A stretch of 64,000 nucleotides of DNA. Source: Amycolatopsis pithecellobii. GTDB taxonomy: Bacteria; Actinomycetota; Actinomycetes; Mycobacteriales; Pseudonocardiaceae. Positions 48,014-56,535 of this stretch are shown here, piece after piece; position 1 is the first letter of the stretch; the number at the start of each line of letters is the position of its first letter. A model generated the notes under the pieces. It had not been told where the DNA came from and searched no databases. It saw only the letters and a list, made by a program, of their open reading frames with translations. The stretch lies in the NCBI RefSeq assembly GCF_009707865.1, contig NZ_WMBA01000036.1, positions 1-64,000 of the forward strand, read 5' to 3'. The position numbers were made by a program, and so were the translations under genes.

Positions 48014-48760
48014 GTGCACACAGCCCGACAACTGTCGACCGAAATGTTCGCCATCGAAATCGACGGCGCGCCGGCCGATCGCAATGATGTCTTGCCCTGC
48101 TGGGGCCCACTCGACCGGCTCGGGATAGTCGTCGACCGGCCCTTCGGCGCCCTCGGCGCCTCCTTGCTGATTCAGCTCGCGATCACCGCCTTCTATGACG
48201 AGCGGCAGGCACGGCGCAGTCGCGAGCAGCCGGCTTACCCGGATTTCTTTCTGTTCCACTTCGGCGAATACCGGGGAAATTTCGCCCCCTTCGACTTCGT
48301 TCCGTCGCGCAAGGAGGTCGAAGTGACTGCCGGCCACCGCGCTGTCCTCGGGGCGATCAACGATCGCGGCGTCACGAGGCTCCTCGTTCCGGACCGCGCG
48401 CCCCGGGAACTGGAGCACGTCTGGAAGGAGCCTGCATCGGCGATCGACCGCATCGTCAGCGCGTATGCCTACGCACCTTCCGGCAGAACGAACGCGTCGA
48501 CGATCGCGCTTACCAGTTGCGATCAGAGGGCCGAGTCGAACGCGACGATGACGCTGCATCCTGAGCGGTGGCCGTCGACCTATCAGGCCATGCTGAGCCA
48601 GTCTGCCGCCGCAGCCGAGCGGCACGCGAAAGTCATGCACCACGCCGGCCAGGCCGAAGAACGCTATGAAAACAACCGGACCGCGCAGGGAAGGATTCGC
48701 GAAACATATCGCTCCATATCGGTGGAAACAGCACTGCAGATGCTGTATCTCGAGGACTGA
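48014..48760 (+). CDS. Protein of unknown function in the monooxygenase operon
   Basis: A 248-residue protein from GTG 48014, preceded by a near-perfect GGAGGTGA eight bases upstream (a GTG at 48002 lies inside that site and is rejected). Readable stretches are EMFAIEIDGAPADRNDVLPC, PFGALGASLLIQLAITAFYD, YPDFFLFHFGEYRGNFAPFD and TYRSISVETALQMLYLED. No signal peptide, membrane segment or known motif is recognised; the FFLFHFGEYRGNFAPFDF string is distinctive. Codon use looks normal for the neighbourhood. It is 25 bases downstream of the flavin monooxygenase gene and 43 ahead of the MaoC-like gene, so probably a partner in the same oxidation pathway. Confidence 0.75.
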   Translation: MHTARQLSTEMFAIEIDGAPADRNDVLPCWGPLDRLGIVVDRPFGALGASLLIQLAITAFYDERQARRSREQPAYPDFFLFHFGEYRGNFAPFDFVPSRKEVEVTAGHRAVLGAINDRGVTRLLVPDRAPRELEHVWKEPASAIDRIVSAYAYAPSGRTNASTIALTSCDQRAESNATMTLHPERWPSTYQAMLSQSAAAAERHAKVMHHAGQAEERYENNRTAQGRIRETYRSISVETALQMLYLED

Positions 48761-48803
48761 CCCCGGAATGTCGCATATCTCAGCGCACCAAGGAAGAGGA
48801 AAG

Positions 48804-49262
48804 ATGGCAGAGGAGCGCCTGGCTTTCGAGAGCCTGCCCGCAACCGTGGGCAGTGTCTTGGAGGGGGAGCCGTTTACGCTGGATGATGAGGACAGCAGCC
48901 ACTTCCAACGAGGAACTTGGCTCCACAAGGCCTATCCCCATGGCTACGTCCCCGAGTTTCCGGAGACTCTCGTCGAGGGGTTCCACTTGCTTTCGATGCT
49001 CGACGCGGTCGCACGATCAGCGAACGGCCATCCCGACAACATGTGGGCTCTGAATTACGGGCTCGACAGGGTCCGGTTCATTCGCATGGTGCACCGTGGC
49101 GACGTGATCCTGCCCAGACTGGAAACGCTCGAGGTCACGCCCAAGGGCAGCGGCTACAAGGTCCTTCGCAGGATCACCTTCACGGTCGAGGGCACCGACA
49201 CCCCGGCGCTGGTGGCCGACTGGTGGTCATACGTCCTTCCCCGAGGTGTCGAGATCTCCTGA
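48804..49262 (+). CDS. MaoC-like hotdog-fold protein
   Basis: A 152-residue single hotdog domain: FQRGTWLHKAYPHGYVPEFP, TLVEGFHLLSMLDAVARSAN, LNYGLDRVRFIRMVHRGDVI and ETLEVTPKGSGYKVLRRITF. The GF(H)LLS helix and LDRVRF..MVxxGD pattern are those of MaoC-type enoyl-CoA hydratases; the usual catalytic Asp/His pair (N-D...H) is not obvious, so it may be a hydratase-like protein on a non-CoA substrate. GAGGAAAG precedes the ATG. Last gene of the FMO operon; convergent with an AraC gene two bases away. Confidence 0.75.
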   Translation: MAEERLAFESLPATVGSVLEGEPFTLDDEDSSHFQRGTWLHKAYPHGYVPEFPETLVEGFHLLSMLDAVARSANGHPDNMWALNYGLDRVRFIRMVHRGDVILPRLETLEVTPKGSGYKVLRRITFTVEGTDTPALVADWWSYVLPRGVEIS

Positions 49263-49263
49263 A

Positions 49264-50241
49264 TCAAGAATTCGAGAAGCCGGCCGAGGCCGCGATCCGG
49301 TAGTCGCTCGGTGTTTCGCCGTATACGCCCTTGAACGCTCGGCAGAAGTGACTCGCGTCTGCGAACCCCCAGCGGATGGCGATCGACTGAATCGTCGCCG
49401 TGGGCTCGCCTACCAGGTCCCGCTTCGCCCGCTCTATTCGGCGACTCCGGACCACGAACCCGAAGGTCTCGCCGTCGGCAAACGCCCGGTGCAGGGTTCG
49501 CACGGAGACGCTGTGAGCCGCTGCCGCCGCCGCAGCCGTGACCTGTTGGTCGGGCACACCGGCAGTGAGCCGGGTGTCGATCCAGCACTCGATGCTGCAC
49601 CTGAGGGCAGCGAGGGCGGTCGTCGAGGCGTCGGCCACCTGGGACCGCACAGCGCCGACCAGCAACTCCAGAACCGCGTTGCGCGCGGCGGCCGCCGCGG
49701 AGCCGGAAAGCGGGGTCGGCACGGCCTGTAGCGCCGCGATGTGGCTGATGAGTAGTCGAACGCTTGGCTCGGCCTTCATGAACACTCTTGTCGGGGGTGC
49801 GGAGAGTGTGCCGGCCGCAAACCCCAGAGCGGCCTGCGGGATAAGGACCGTTCGCAGCCGTACCCTTTCCAGCATTTCGTATTGCGATGGCCGGTCGTGC
49901 CTGCTCAACAGCATCGCCCCGGGAGCGATGATGGTCTTGTCGTCGATCCCGACGGCCATCCGCCCGTGCAGCGGGATCGTCAGCTCTACGTAGTTGGAGG
50001 TGCGCGCGCTGATGTCACGATGGGTGCGTCTCCCCCGGAACTCGTCCGATCGCGCATCGATCACCGCGATGTCGTCGACCCGCCGGCGTCGTAGGCTCGC
50101 TCGGAATGGCCGAGGGTAAGCGTTCCCGAGTGGATGCACGGTCTGCGGTACGTGCGTGGTCGAGAGAACCTCCTGCCAGCGATCGATCCGGTCGCCGGGG
50201 TCCACGGTGTCCACCGTGAATGTCTCGATGTCCGAGTTCAT
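49264..50241 (-). CDS. AraC-family transcriptional regulator (AraC-binding-like N-domain)
   Basis: A 325-residue regulator. The N-terminal sensor reads YVELTIPLHGRMAVGIDDKT and IIAPGAMLLSRHDRP (cupin-like). The C-terminal double helix-turn-helix reads AAAAAHSVSVRTLHRAFADG, RSRRIERAKRDLVGEPTATI and QSIAIRWGFADASHFCRAFK with GVYGETPSDYR. ATG 50241 has AGGAGG five bases upstream. Convergent with the MaoC-like gene and divergent from the aldehyde dehydrogenase gene (233-bp gap), its most likely target. Confidence 0.92.
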   Translation of the reverse strand: MNSDIETFTVDTVDPGDRIDRWQEVLSTTHVPQTVHPLGNAYPRPFRASLRRRRVDDIAVIDARSDEFRGRRTHRDISARTSNYVELTIPLHGRMAVGIDDKTIIAPGAMLLSRHDRPSQYEMLERVRLRTVLIPQAALGFAAGTLSAPPTRVFMKAEPSVRLLISHIAALQAVPTPLSGSAAAAARNAVLELLVGAVRSQVADASTTALAALRCSIECWIDTRLTAGVPDQQVTAAAAAAAHSVSVRTLHRAFADGETFGFVVRSRRIERAKRDLVGEPTATIQSIAIRWGFADASHFCRAFKGVYGETPSDYRIAASAGFSNS

Positions 50242-50474
50242 GGTGACCTCCTGCCCGTGGGCCACGGCAACGCGGGTTCGCGCTCTTCCTCAGAATCAAT
50301 GCATTTTACTTGGCGCTCCGCGCTCGGCCAAGGCACGCCGATCGCGAACCGCTACCGATCGTCCCGGGCGCCGGAACTGGCGACTATTCGTGCGTCTGAA
50401 GGAGACCACCGCACTTTCGCCGTGCCTAGCATTCCGCCGAGGACCATCGGTTGTGACCACAAAGGAGTGTCCGC

Positions 50475-51908
50475 GTGCGTACGGAAATGTTCATCGGCGG
50501 TAAGTGGAACGGCGGCAGTGGTGCCACGTTCGTCACCCGTAACCCGGCCACCGGGGAGGTTCTTGCCGAGTTACCGGAGGCCGCACCGTCCGATGTGGAC
50601 ACCGCGGTGGCCGCTGCCAAAGGCGCGTTCGCCGAGTGGACCGCGATGCTGCCGGCGCAGCGGACCCGGTTGCTGCTGAAGGTCGCGGATCTGCTGGAGC
50701 AGCGGGCCGACGAGTTCGCCCGGCTCGAGACCATCGACCAAGGCCAACCGCTCGCGATCAGCGGCGGGTTCTCCGTGCCCAACGCCGTCGAGCATTTCCG
50801 CTACTACGCCGGCTGGACAACCAAGATCACCGGTGTCACGGCACCGGTTTCCGCGCCTGGGCTCGACTACCGGACCCGGCGGGAACCGGTCGGGGTATGC
50901 GCGTTGATCACCCCGTGGAACTTCCCGCTCATGATCGGGGTCTGGAAGCTCGCGCCGGCGCTCGCGACCGGGAACACCGTCGTGCTCAAGCCCGCCGAGC
51001 AGGCACCCCTCACCACGCTCCTGCTCGCAGAAGTGCTGGAGCAGGCCGGGATTCCGGCCGGGGTGGTCAACGTGGTCACCGGTGGCCCGGACGTGGGCAG
51101 GGCGCTGGTGCGGCACCCGGACGTCGCCAAGATCTCGTTCACCGGTTCCACGGCGGTGGGCCGTGAGATCGCGGCGGAAGCCGGGCGCGCGCTGAAGACG
51201 GTGTCGCTGGAGCTGGGCGGCAAGGCGCCGAGCGTGATCGCCGCCGACGCCGACCTCGATACGGTGCTCGAAGGCAACCTGATGAGCGGGCTGCTCAACT
51301 CGGGCCAAGTGTGTGCGGCGGCGACGCGGTTCTACGTGGACCGCGCCAGGGCCGACGAGTTCGCGGAAAAGATGGCGAGTGCCGCAGGGGCGATGACACT
51401 GGGCCCCGGCCTCGATCCCGGTACACAGCTCGGTCCCCTCGTCTCGCTGGAGCACCTGGAGCAGGTCGACGAGTACGTGCGGATCGGCCAGGCCGATGGC
51501 GGGCAGTTGGTGACCGGCGGCAGCCGCGCGGACGGCGAACTGGCCGGCGGATACTTCTACCGGCCCACGGTGTTCGCCGGTGTCACGCAGGACATGCGCA
51601 TCGCCCGCGAGGAGATCTTCGGCCCGGTGCTGACCGTATTTCCCTACGACGATCCCGAGGAACTCGCGGGACAGGCGAACGACACCGACTACGGGCTGGC
51701 GGCCTACATCTGGACCCGCGATATCGGCACCGCGAACCGGCTCGCACACGAGATCAAGGCGGGCACGGTGTGGATCAACACCCCGCCCGCACTCGACGCG
51801 GCCGCCGCGTGGGGCGGGATGAAGTCCTCCGGACTCGGCCGCGAGATGGGCTGGGCGGCCATCGAGGCGTTCACCGAGGTCAAGAGCATCTGGACGAGCC
51901 TGGCGTGA
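50475..51908 (+). CDS. NAD(P)-dependent aldehyde dehydrogenase
   Basis: A 477-residue ALDH-superfamily enzyme. Landmarks are ALITPWNFPLMIGVWKLAPA, KISFTGSTAVGREIAAEAGR, the general base Glu in SLELGGKAPSVIAADADLD, catalytic Cys in NSGQVCAAATRFYVDRA, and EEIFGPVLTVFPYDDPEEL. It oxidises an aldehyde to the acid. GTG 50475 has AAAGGAG upstream. With the leftward mycofactocin-type dehydrogenases (alcohol to aldehyde) and an MFS importer just beyond, it fits an alcohol catabolism module. Its end overlaps the AraC-like pseudogene by 29 bases. Confidence 0.94.
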   Translation: MRTEMFIGGKWNGGSGATFVTRNPATGEVLAELPEAAPSDVDTAVAAAKGAFAEWTAMLPAQRTRLLLKVADLLEQRADEFARLETIDQGQPLAISGGFSVPNAVEHFRYYAGWTTKITGVTAPVSAPGLDYRTRREPVGVCALITPWNFPLMIGVWKLAPALATGNTVVLKPAEQAPLTTLLLAEVLEQAGIPAGVVNVVTGGPDVGRALVRHPDVAKISFTGSTAVGREIAAEAGRALKTVSLELGGKAPSVIAADADLDTVLEGNLMSGLLNSGQVCAAATRFYVDRARADEFAEKMASAAGAMTLGPGLDPGTQLGPLVSLEHLEQVDEYVRIGQADGGQLVTGGSRADGELAGGYFYRPTVFAGVTQDMRIAREEIFGPVLTVFPYDDPEELAGQANDTDYGLAAYIWTRDIGTANRLAHEIKAGTVWINTPPALDAAAAWGGMKSSGLGREMGWAAIEAFTEVKSIWTSLA

Positions 51909-52824
51909 CGACTTCGCCGGGCGGCTTCCGCGCCGCCCGGCGAATCTCCGCCGCGGTCACCCCGAACTCTGCCTTCAAGGCGCGGCTCAGATGTCGCGCG
52001 TCGGTTACGCCCCAGCGTGCCGCGATCGCGGCGACCGTCCGGCCCTCGAACGCCGGATCGGCGAGGTCATGCCGGATCCGCGTCAACCGCTGCCGCCGGA
52101 TCCAGGCGGCCAGTGACAGCTCGCGTGACTCGAACAGCTTGTGCAGATAGCGCACCGACACGCGATGCGCCCGCGCGACCGACTCCACGGACAACGCCGG
52201 GTCGGCCAGCCCCGCCAGGCAATACGCTTCGACCCGGTCGGCCAGGTTCTCCGCCGATGCCATGGGAATCCCCGCCAGCTCCCACCGCACCATCGCGACA
52301 AGCGCATCCGCGAGATGGCGGCCCGCAGGGCTGCCGGCGACGAGTGTTTCGGCGATCCCGCTGAAGAACCCCCGGACCAGGCGCCGGGTGTCCGTGGCCG
52401 CGGGGACCGCGATCGCGGTACGGGCGCGCAAGGCGTGTGCGTGCACGCCGAGCAGCGTCTGCGGTATCCCGATGACCACGATGTCGTACGGTTCCTCGAG
52501 GACGAGGTCGTACGGCCGGTCCGTCACGTAGCCGGCCAGCGAGCCGGGGCCGAGCCGGCATGTCCGGCCGTCCTATTCGACGCACATGCTGCCCGCGGTC
52601 TGCACCGTCACCTTGACCAGCTCACGGTCACCCGCCCCGATGAGGGCCGGCAACCGCCCCACCCGGCACGGACGGCCCCGGATCCGGGACACCACCACCT
52701 CACCGGCCGACGCGCTGCGGAACCCGGCCGCAAAGGGGCCGGGTTCCAGCGGCCGGATCCGCAGTGGTGCGAATACCGCCGAGGCCATCGCCTCGAAGTG
52801 CTCGACCGTGCGCGCCTGGGTCAC
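51880..52824 (-). pseudogene. AraC-family regulator interrupted by an in-frame amber codon
   Basis: A GTG at 52824 (overlapping the MFS stop) opens an AraC-binding-like sensor domain: TVEHFEAMASAVFAPLRIRP, FAAGFRSASAGEVVVSRIRG and TVQTAGSMCVE. A TAG at 52573-52575 interrupts it. The same frame then continues without a shift as DGRTCRLGPGSLAGYVTDRP and on through SVESVARAHRVSVRYLHKLF and VAAIAARWGVTDARHLSRAL, the C-terminal helix-turn-helix pair. The reading is otherwise complete (~314 residues), so one C-to-T change (CAG to TAG) would explain it. Either a very recent null mutation, a sequencing error or, less likely, readthrough. An internal GTG at 52527 could still give the DNA-binding part. 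Confidence 0.75.
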
Positions 52825-54209
52825 GATTCCCGAACGGGCTTCCGCACGCGGGCGTGCCCGAAACCGGCCGCCTCGTCGAGTGCCAGGCCACGGGTCTCCG
52901 GGGCCCAGAAGTAACACACGACGATCGCGGCCGCGGTCAGAATGGCCGCGATCAGCATGACGTTGCCCGCGCCGATCGTCTCCAGCCCGACGGGCAGCAG
53001 ATACGTGCCGACGACGGCGCCGATCCGGCTCGCTGCGACCATGAATCCGAGCGCGGTGGCCCGCACCTCGGTCGGGAAGATCTCGTTCGGGTAGGACCAG
53101 ATCAGCATGCCGGGCCCGGCGATCGTCAGCGCGTAGAGGCTGAACGCGACGATCACGAACCATGCCGGGCCTTCGGGCACGAGCCACAGCGCCACGAAGG
53201 GCACCAGGGTCACGGTCAGCGGGATGAGCGCGGTCTTGCGCCGGCCCGCGGTCTCGATCCAGCGCAGCGCCGGGAAGGCACCGACGATGCTGAGCACCGT
53301 GATCACCAGCCCGCCCAGCACGTCGAGGGAACCGCCGGAGAGGTGGAAGTTCGCCAGCAGCACCGGGGCGAAGATGAAGATCGCATAGTTCGGGGTGACG
53401 TTCGCGATGTAGAGCACCGTGCACATGATCGTGCGTTTGAGATAGCCGCCACGGAACAGCACCCGCAGGCCGCCGAGGCCGCTGACGGCGGTGTCGGCCA
53501 CCGACGAGCGCGTCGTGAACCCGGCCTCGTCGACGTCCACACCGTAGATCCGCCGGACCACCGCCTGCGCCTGGGTGATGCGGCCCTTGCTCGCGAGCCA
53601 GCGCGGAGATTCGGGCACATTGCGCCGCAGCACCACGACCAGCAGCGCGAAGACCGCCCCGCTCGCGAGCATCCATCGCCACAGGCCGTAGCCGCCGGAA
53701 AGTTCGACCATGATCCAGCCGACGAGATAGGCGGCCGCGCCACCGGCGGCCCAGGCGACGGCCGCGAAGCCGAGCATCATGCCGCGCCGCCTGGCGGGGG
53801 CGAACTCGGTCATCAGCGAGGTCGCGATAGGCAGGTCGGCCCCGATCGCCAGGCCCAGGATCAGCCGCAGCACGATCAGTTGCCAGGCCTCGTTCACCAG
53901 TGCGCAGAGCACGGAGCCGACGACGAGCACGGTGAGGTCGACGGCGTACATCTTCTCGCGGCCGATCCGGTCGGTCAGTGCCCCGAACAGGAGCGCGCCG
54001 AGTCCGATCCCGACGAGTGCGGCGGCGCCGGCCATGCCGCTGTCCGAACTGGACAGCAGGAGGCTGCCGCTGATGCCGACGAGCGCGACGCCGATGATGC
54101 TGATGATGTAGCCGTCGAGAAATGGGCCCCCGCAGCAGGCGACGACGAGTCGCTTGTGGAACCGTGATGGTGGGGCGCTGTCGATCACTTCCTGGTAGGT
54201 CGCAGTCAT
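52821..54209 (-). CDS. MFS transporter (sugar-porter/aromatic-acid symporter type)
   Basis: A 462-residue, 12-helix major facilitator. It has GGPFLDGYIISIIGVAL in helix 1, the loop 2-3 signature GALTDRIGREKMYAVDL (G-x-x-x-D-R-x-G-R-x), LRLILGLAIGADLPIATSLM, EFAPARRRGMMLGF, PESPRWLASKGR before the central loop, WIETAGRRKT in the matching loop 8-9, and SYPNEIFPTEVRATALGF. These are sugar-porter (SP)/AAHS-type marks (PESPRWL, PTEVR). Probably imports the organic substrate of the adjacent dehydrogenases. ATG 54209 has GGAG upstream. It follows the two SDR genes and overlaps the AraC remnant start (GTGA). Confidence 0.92.
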   Translation of the reverse strand: MTATYQEVIDSAPPSRFHKRLVVACCGGPFLDGYIISIIGVALVGISGSLLLSSSDSGMAGAAALVGIGLGALLFGALTDRIGREKMYAVDLTVLVVGSVLCALVNEAWQLIVLRLILGLAIGADLPIATSLMTEFAPARRRGMMLGFAAVAWAAGGAAAYLVGWIMVELSGGYGLWRWMLASGAVFALLVVVLRRNVPESPRWLASKGRITQAQAVVRRIYGVDVDEAGFTTRSSVADTAVSGLGGLRVLFRGGYLKRTIMCTVLYIANVTPNYAIFIFAPVLLANFHLSGGSLDVLGGLVITVLSIVGAFPALRWIETAGRRKTALIPLTVTLVPFVALWLVPEGPAWFVIVAFSLYALTIAGPGMLIWSYPNEIFPTEVRATALGFMVAASRIGAVVGTYLLPVGLETIGAGNVMLIAAILTAAAIVVCYFWAPETRGLALDEAAGFGHARVRKPVRES

Positions 54210-54235
54210 CGTTGACTCCGTTCTCAGGCCGGGGC

Positions 54236-55042
54236 TCAGGTGAGCTTGAAGGGGTGGGTGGCGCCGGCGTCGACGCGCAGCGACGTGCCGGTGACATGAC
54301 GGGACTCGTCCGAAGCGAGGTAGACGGCCGCGTGGCTCACGTCTGCCGGGTCCAGCCACGAGACCGGCAGGATGTGGGTGGACAGCGTGAACAGCGGCCG
54401 CAGTTCGTCGTTGTCGGCCAGCGGGGTCAGCACCCGGCCGGGATTGACGCTGTTGACCCGGACACCGAACTGTGCCAGCTCGACGGCCAGTGACTTCATC
54501 AGTCCGTCGAGGCTGTGCGCGGCGGAGGTGTGGTGCGCGAGATCCAGCTCGGCCTGGTAGGCCGCGACGGATCCCGTGAGTACCACCGCGCCGCCGCCGG
54601 AGTCGCGCAGCACCGGCAGAACCGCGCGGATCGTGTTCCACACGCCCCGGACGTTGACGTCGTGCGTGTCCTGCCATTCCTGCTCGGTCAGCTGCCAGGT
54701 GAGGCCGTGCCCGGCGATGACACCCGCGTTGGCGCACACGATATCGAGTCGCCCCAGCTCGGAAACACCGTGCGCGACAGCGGCTTCCAGTTCGCTGAGT
54801 ACCCGCACGTCCGCCTCGTATGTGGCCACCCGCCGGCCCAGCTCGCCGACCAGTTTGGCGGTGAGCGCCAAATCGTCCGAAGTGGACAGTGGATAACGGA
54901 CGGTGTCGAGATCCCGGCATACGTCGACCGCGATGATGTCCGCGCCCTCCTCGGCGAACCGGACGGCGTGCGCTCGGCCCACCCCTCTCGCCGCCCCGGT
55001 GATCAGCGCGATCTTCCCGGCCAGCCGGCCCTCGCTCGTCAT
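54236..55042 (-). CDS. Mycofactocin-type SDR lacking the catalytic Tyr and Lys
   Basis: A 268-residue protein of the mycofactocin-coupled SDR subfamily: IALITGAARGVGRAHAVRFA, the family insert DIIAVDVCRDLDTVRYPLST, NAG in IVCANAGVI, and LDPADVSHAAVYLASDESRH with VTGTSLRVDAGA. In the active-site helix, where the neighbour has AHYTAAKHG, this protein has AHHTSAAHS: Tyr is His171 and Lys is Ala175; the Ser (158, in LTGSV) remains. It therefore should not work by the normal SDR mechanism and may be a regulatory or structural partner, or a decaying duplicate. The ATG overlaps the stop of the intact paralogue (ATGA). Confidence 0.88.
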   Translation of the reverse strand: MTSEGRLAGKIALITGAARGVGRAHAVRFAEEGADIIAVDVCRDLDTVRYPLSTSDDLALTAKLVGELGRRVATYEADVRVLSELEAAVAHGVSELGRLDIVCANAGVIAGHGLTWQLTEQEWQDTHDVNVRGVWNTIRAVLPVLRDSGGGAVVLTGSVAAYQAELDLAHHTSAAHSLDGLMKSLAVELAQFGVRVNSVNPGRVLTPLADNDELRPLFTLSTHILPVSWLDPADVSHAAVYLASDESRHVTGTSLRVDAGATHPFKLT

Positions 55043-55944
55043 TTCGGGATCCTCTCCAGGCGTAGGTCGTCGTGCTCCGGGCTCCGCGCGAAAGAAGTCC
55101 GGCCGGGTACCTTCGCCGGGCTCTGCGCGCCGGCGTCGATGACATGGACGATCCCGGTGACATACCGCGACTCGTCGCAGGCCAGGTGCACCACGGCGTT
55201 GCTCACGTCGGCCGCGTCGATCCAGGGCAGCGGCAACGCGTTGAGCTCCGTCGCCACCGCCCGGAAGTCCGCTTCGGTGGCGCCTTGCCTGCCACCGTTG
55301 AACAGGTCTTTGATCGTCTCGTTCTGGATCATCGGAGTGTCCACCGTGCACGGATTCACCGAGTTGACCCGGATGAAATGCGGAGCCAGTTCCTGGGCGA
55401 GCACCTTCATCAGCCCGTTGACCCCGTGCTTCGCGGCGGTGTAGTGCGCAAGATTGGGCTCGGCGATCAGCCCCGACAGCGAGCTGGTGAGGATGATCGA
55501 GCCGCCCTCACCCTGCTCGATCAACGCCGGCACCGTCGCGGTGACCGTCTTCCACACCCCGGTCAGGTTGACGTCGAACATGTCCCGCCACTCGTCCTCG
55601 GTGATCTCCCAGACCGGCGCGATCACACCGATCCCGGCGTTGGCGACGACGATGTCGAGCCGCCCGAACCCGGCGAGCCCCTCCGCGACGACCTCGCGCA
55701 GCCGCGGAAGGTCCCGCACGTCGGCTTCGCGGGCCAGCACGCGCCTCCCCTGCTGTTCGACGAGCCGTGCGGTTTCCGCGAGGTCCGCGGGCGTGGCCAT
55801 CGGATACCGGACCGTCTCGAGCTGCCGGCACCTGTCCACGGCGATGATGTCCGCGCCCTCCCCGGCCAGGCGTACCGCGTGCGAGCGGCCCTGGCCGCGG
55901 GCCGCGCCGGTGATCAGCGCGACCTTCCCATCAACTCGCCCCAT
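55039..55944 (-). CDS. Mycofactocin-coupled SDR family oxidoreductase
   Basis: A 301-residue SDR: ALITGAARGQGRSHAVRLAG, the subfamily block ADIIAVDRCRQLETVRYPMA, VANAGIGVI, ILTSSLSGLIAEPNLAHYTA with AKHGVNGLMKVLA (Ser, Tyr, Lys present), VNSVNPCTVDTPMI, PWIDAADVSNAVVHLACDES and RYVTGIVHVIDAGA. Members of this subfamily carry non-exchangeable NAD and depend on the peptide-derived carrier mycofactocin; typical substrates are carveol and related alcohols. The C-terminus is ~25 residues longer than usual. ATG 55944 has AAGGAAAGG upstream. First gene of the SDR-SDR-MFS-AraC operon. No mycofactocin biosynthesis genes (mftA-F) are in the window. Confidence 0.92.
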   Translation of the reverse strand: MGRVDGKVALITGAARGQGRSHAVRLAGEGADIIAVDRCRQLETVRYPMATPADLAETARLVEQQGRRVLAREADVRDLPRLREVVAEGLAGFGRLDIVVANAGIGVIAPVWEITEDEWRDMFDVNLTGVWKTVTATVPALIEQGEGGSIILTSSLSGLIAEPNLAHYTAAKHGVNGLMKVLAQELAPHFIRVNSVNPCTVDTPMIQNETIKDLFNGGRQGATEADFRAVATELNALPLPWIDAADVSNAVVHLACDESRYVTGIVHVIDAGAQSPAKVPGRTSFARSPEHDDLRLERIPK

Positions 55945-56535
55945 GGGTTCACCTTTCCTTACCTCGTGCCGGACCGAGCCTGGTGAGCGCCTCGGCGACT
56001 GTCCAGCGGTGTGCGCCCGGTAAGGATCGGTTCGGCACCGGCGCCGCGCATTGAATCGGCGCGCCAGCCCTCCGGAACGATCCTGCCAGTCAGGTCTCGC
56101 GGAAGCCCAGGGCGCGGTAGATGGCGCTGAGGTAGGCGGGTCACAACGCACCTCTCGTCGCGCTGCTCACAACGTTCCGTTCGGTCAGTCCCGGCGACCG
56201 ATCGGGCACTGTCCGAAGAGGACGCGTTGTGCGCCTTCGCCAAGCTGCGCAAGCTGCCAGCTGACGCTCGTGCCGGCCGAACCGCGTGGAGCGGTCCTTT
56301 GGGGCAGTTCTGAGGAGACGATCCTCCCGGCTCGTCCCGCGTCAATCGCGCCGGTGTCATTGTTGCGTTATCGCGAACATCACGGCTGGATAGGTAACTG
56401 CGGGGGCACTCATGAAGTCTTGGTCAATGGGCGACTGTCGAGCGTTTCAACCCAGCGAGCAAGCTTCTCGGCATTCGTTTCCTCGCCACCGGGAAATAAA
56501 GACCGTATCCAGTCCTTCCCTCGAAATCTGACACG
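55945..56535. other. Intergenic region between the SDR operon and the salicylate cluster
   Basis: About 590 bp separating divergent operons. I find no gene I can support: the open frames here lack ribosome binding sites and domain similarity. An AT-richer zone at 56360-56530 probably carries the promoter of the rightward cluster. Confidence 0.45.

Noticed and set aside
46507-48928. Long antisense frames across the flavin monooxygenase and hypothetical genes
   Set aside because: Third-position GC shadows without ribosome binding sites or family motifs.
52764-54167. A 467-residue frame antisense to the MFS transporter
   Set aside because: Composition (Arg/Asp/Gln/His-rich) is that of a shadow; the MFS signatures are on the other strand.
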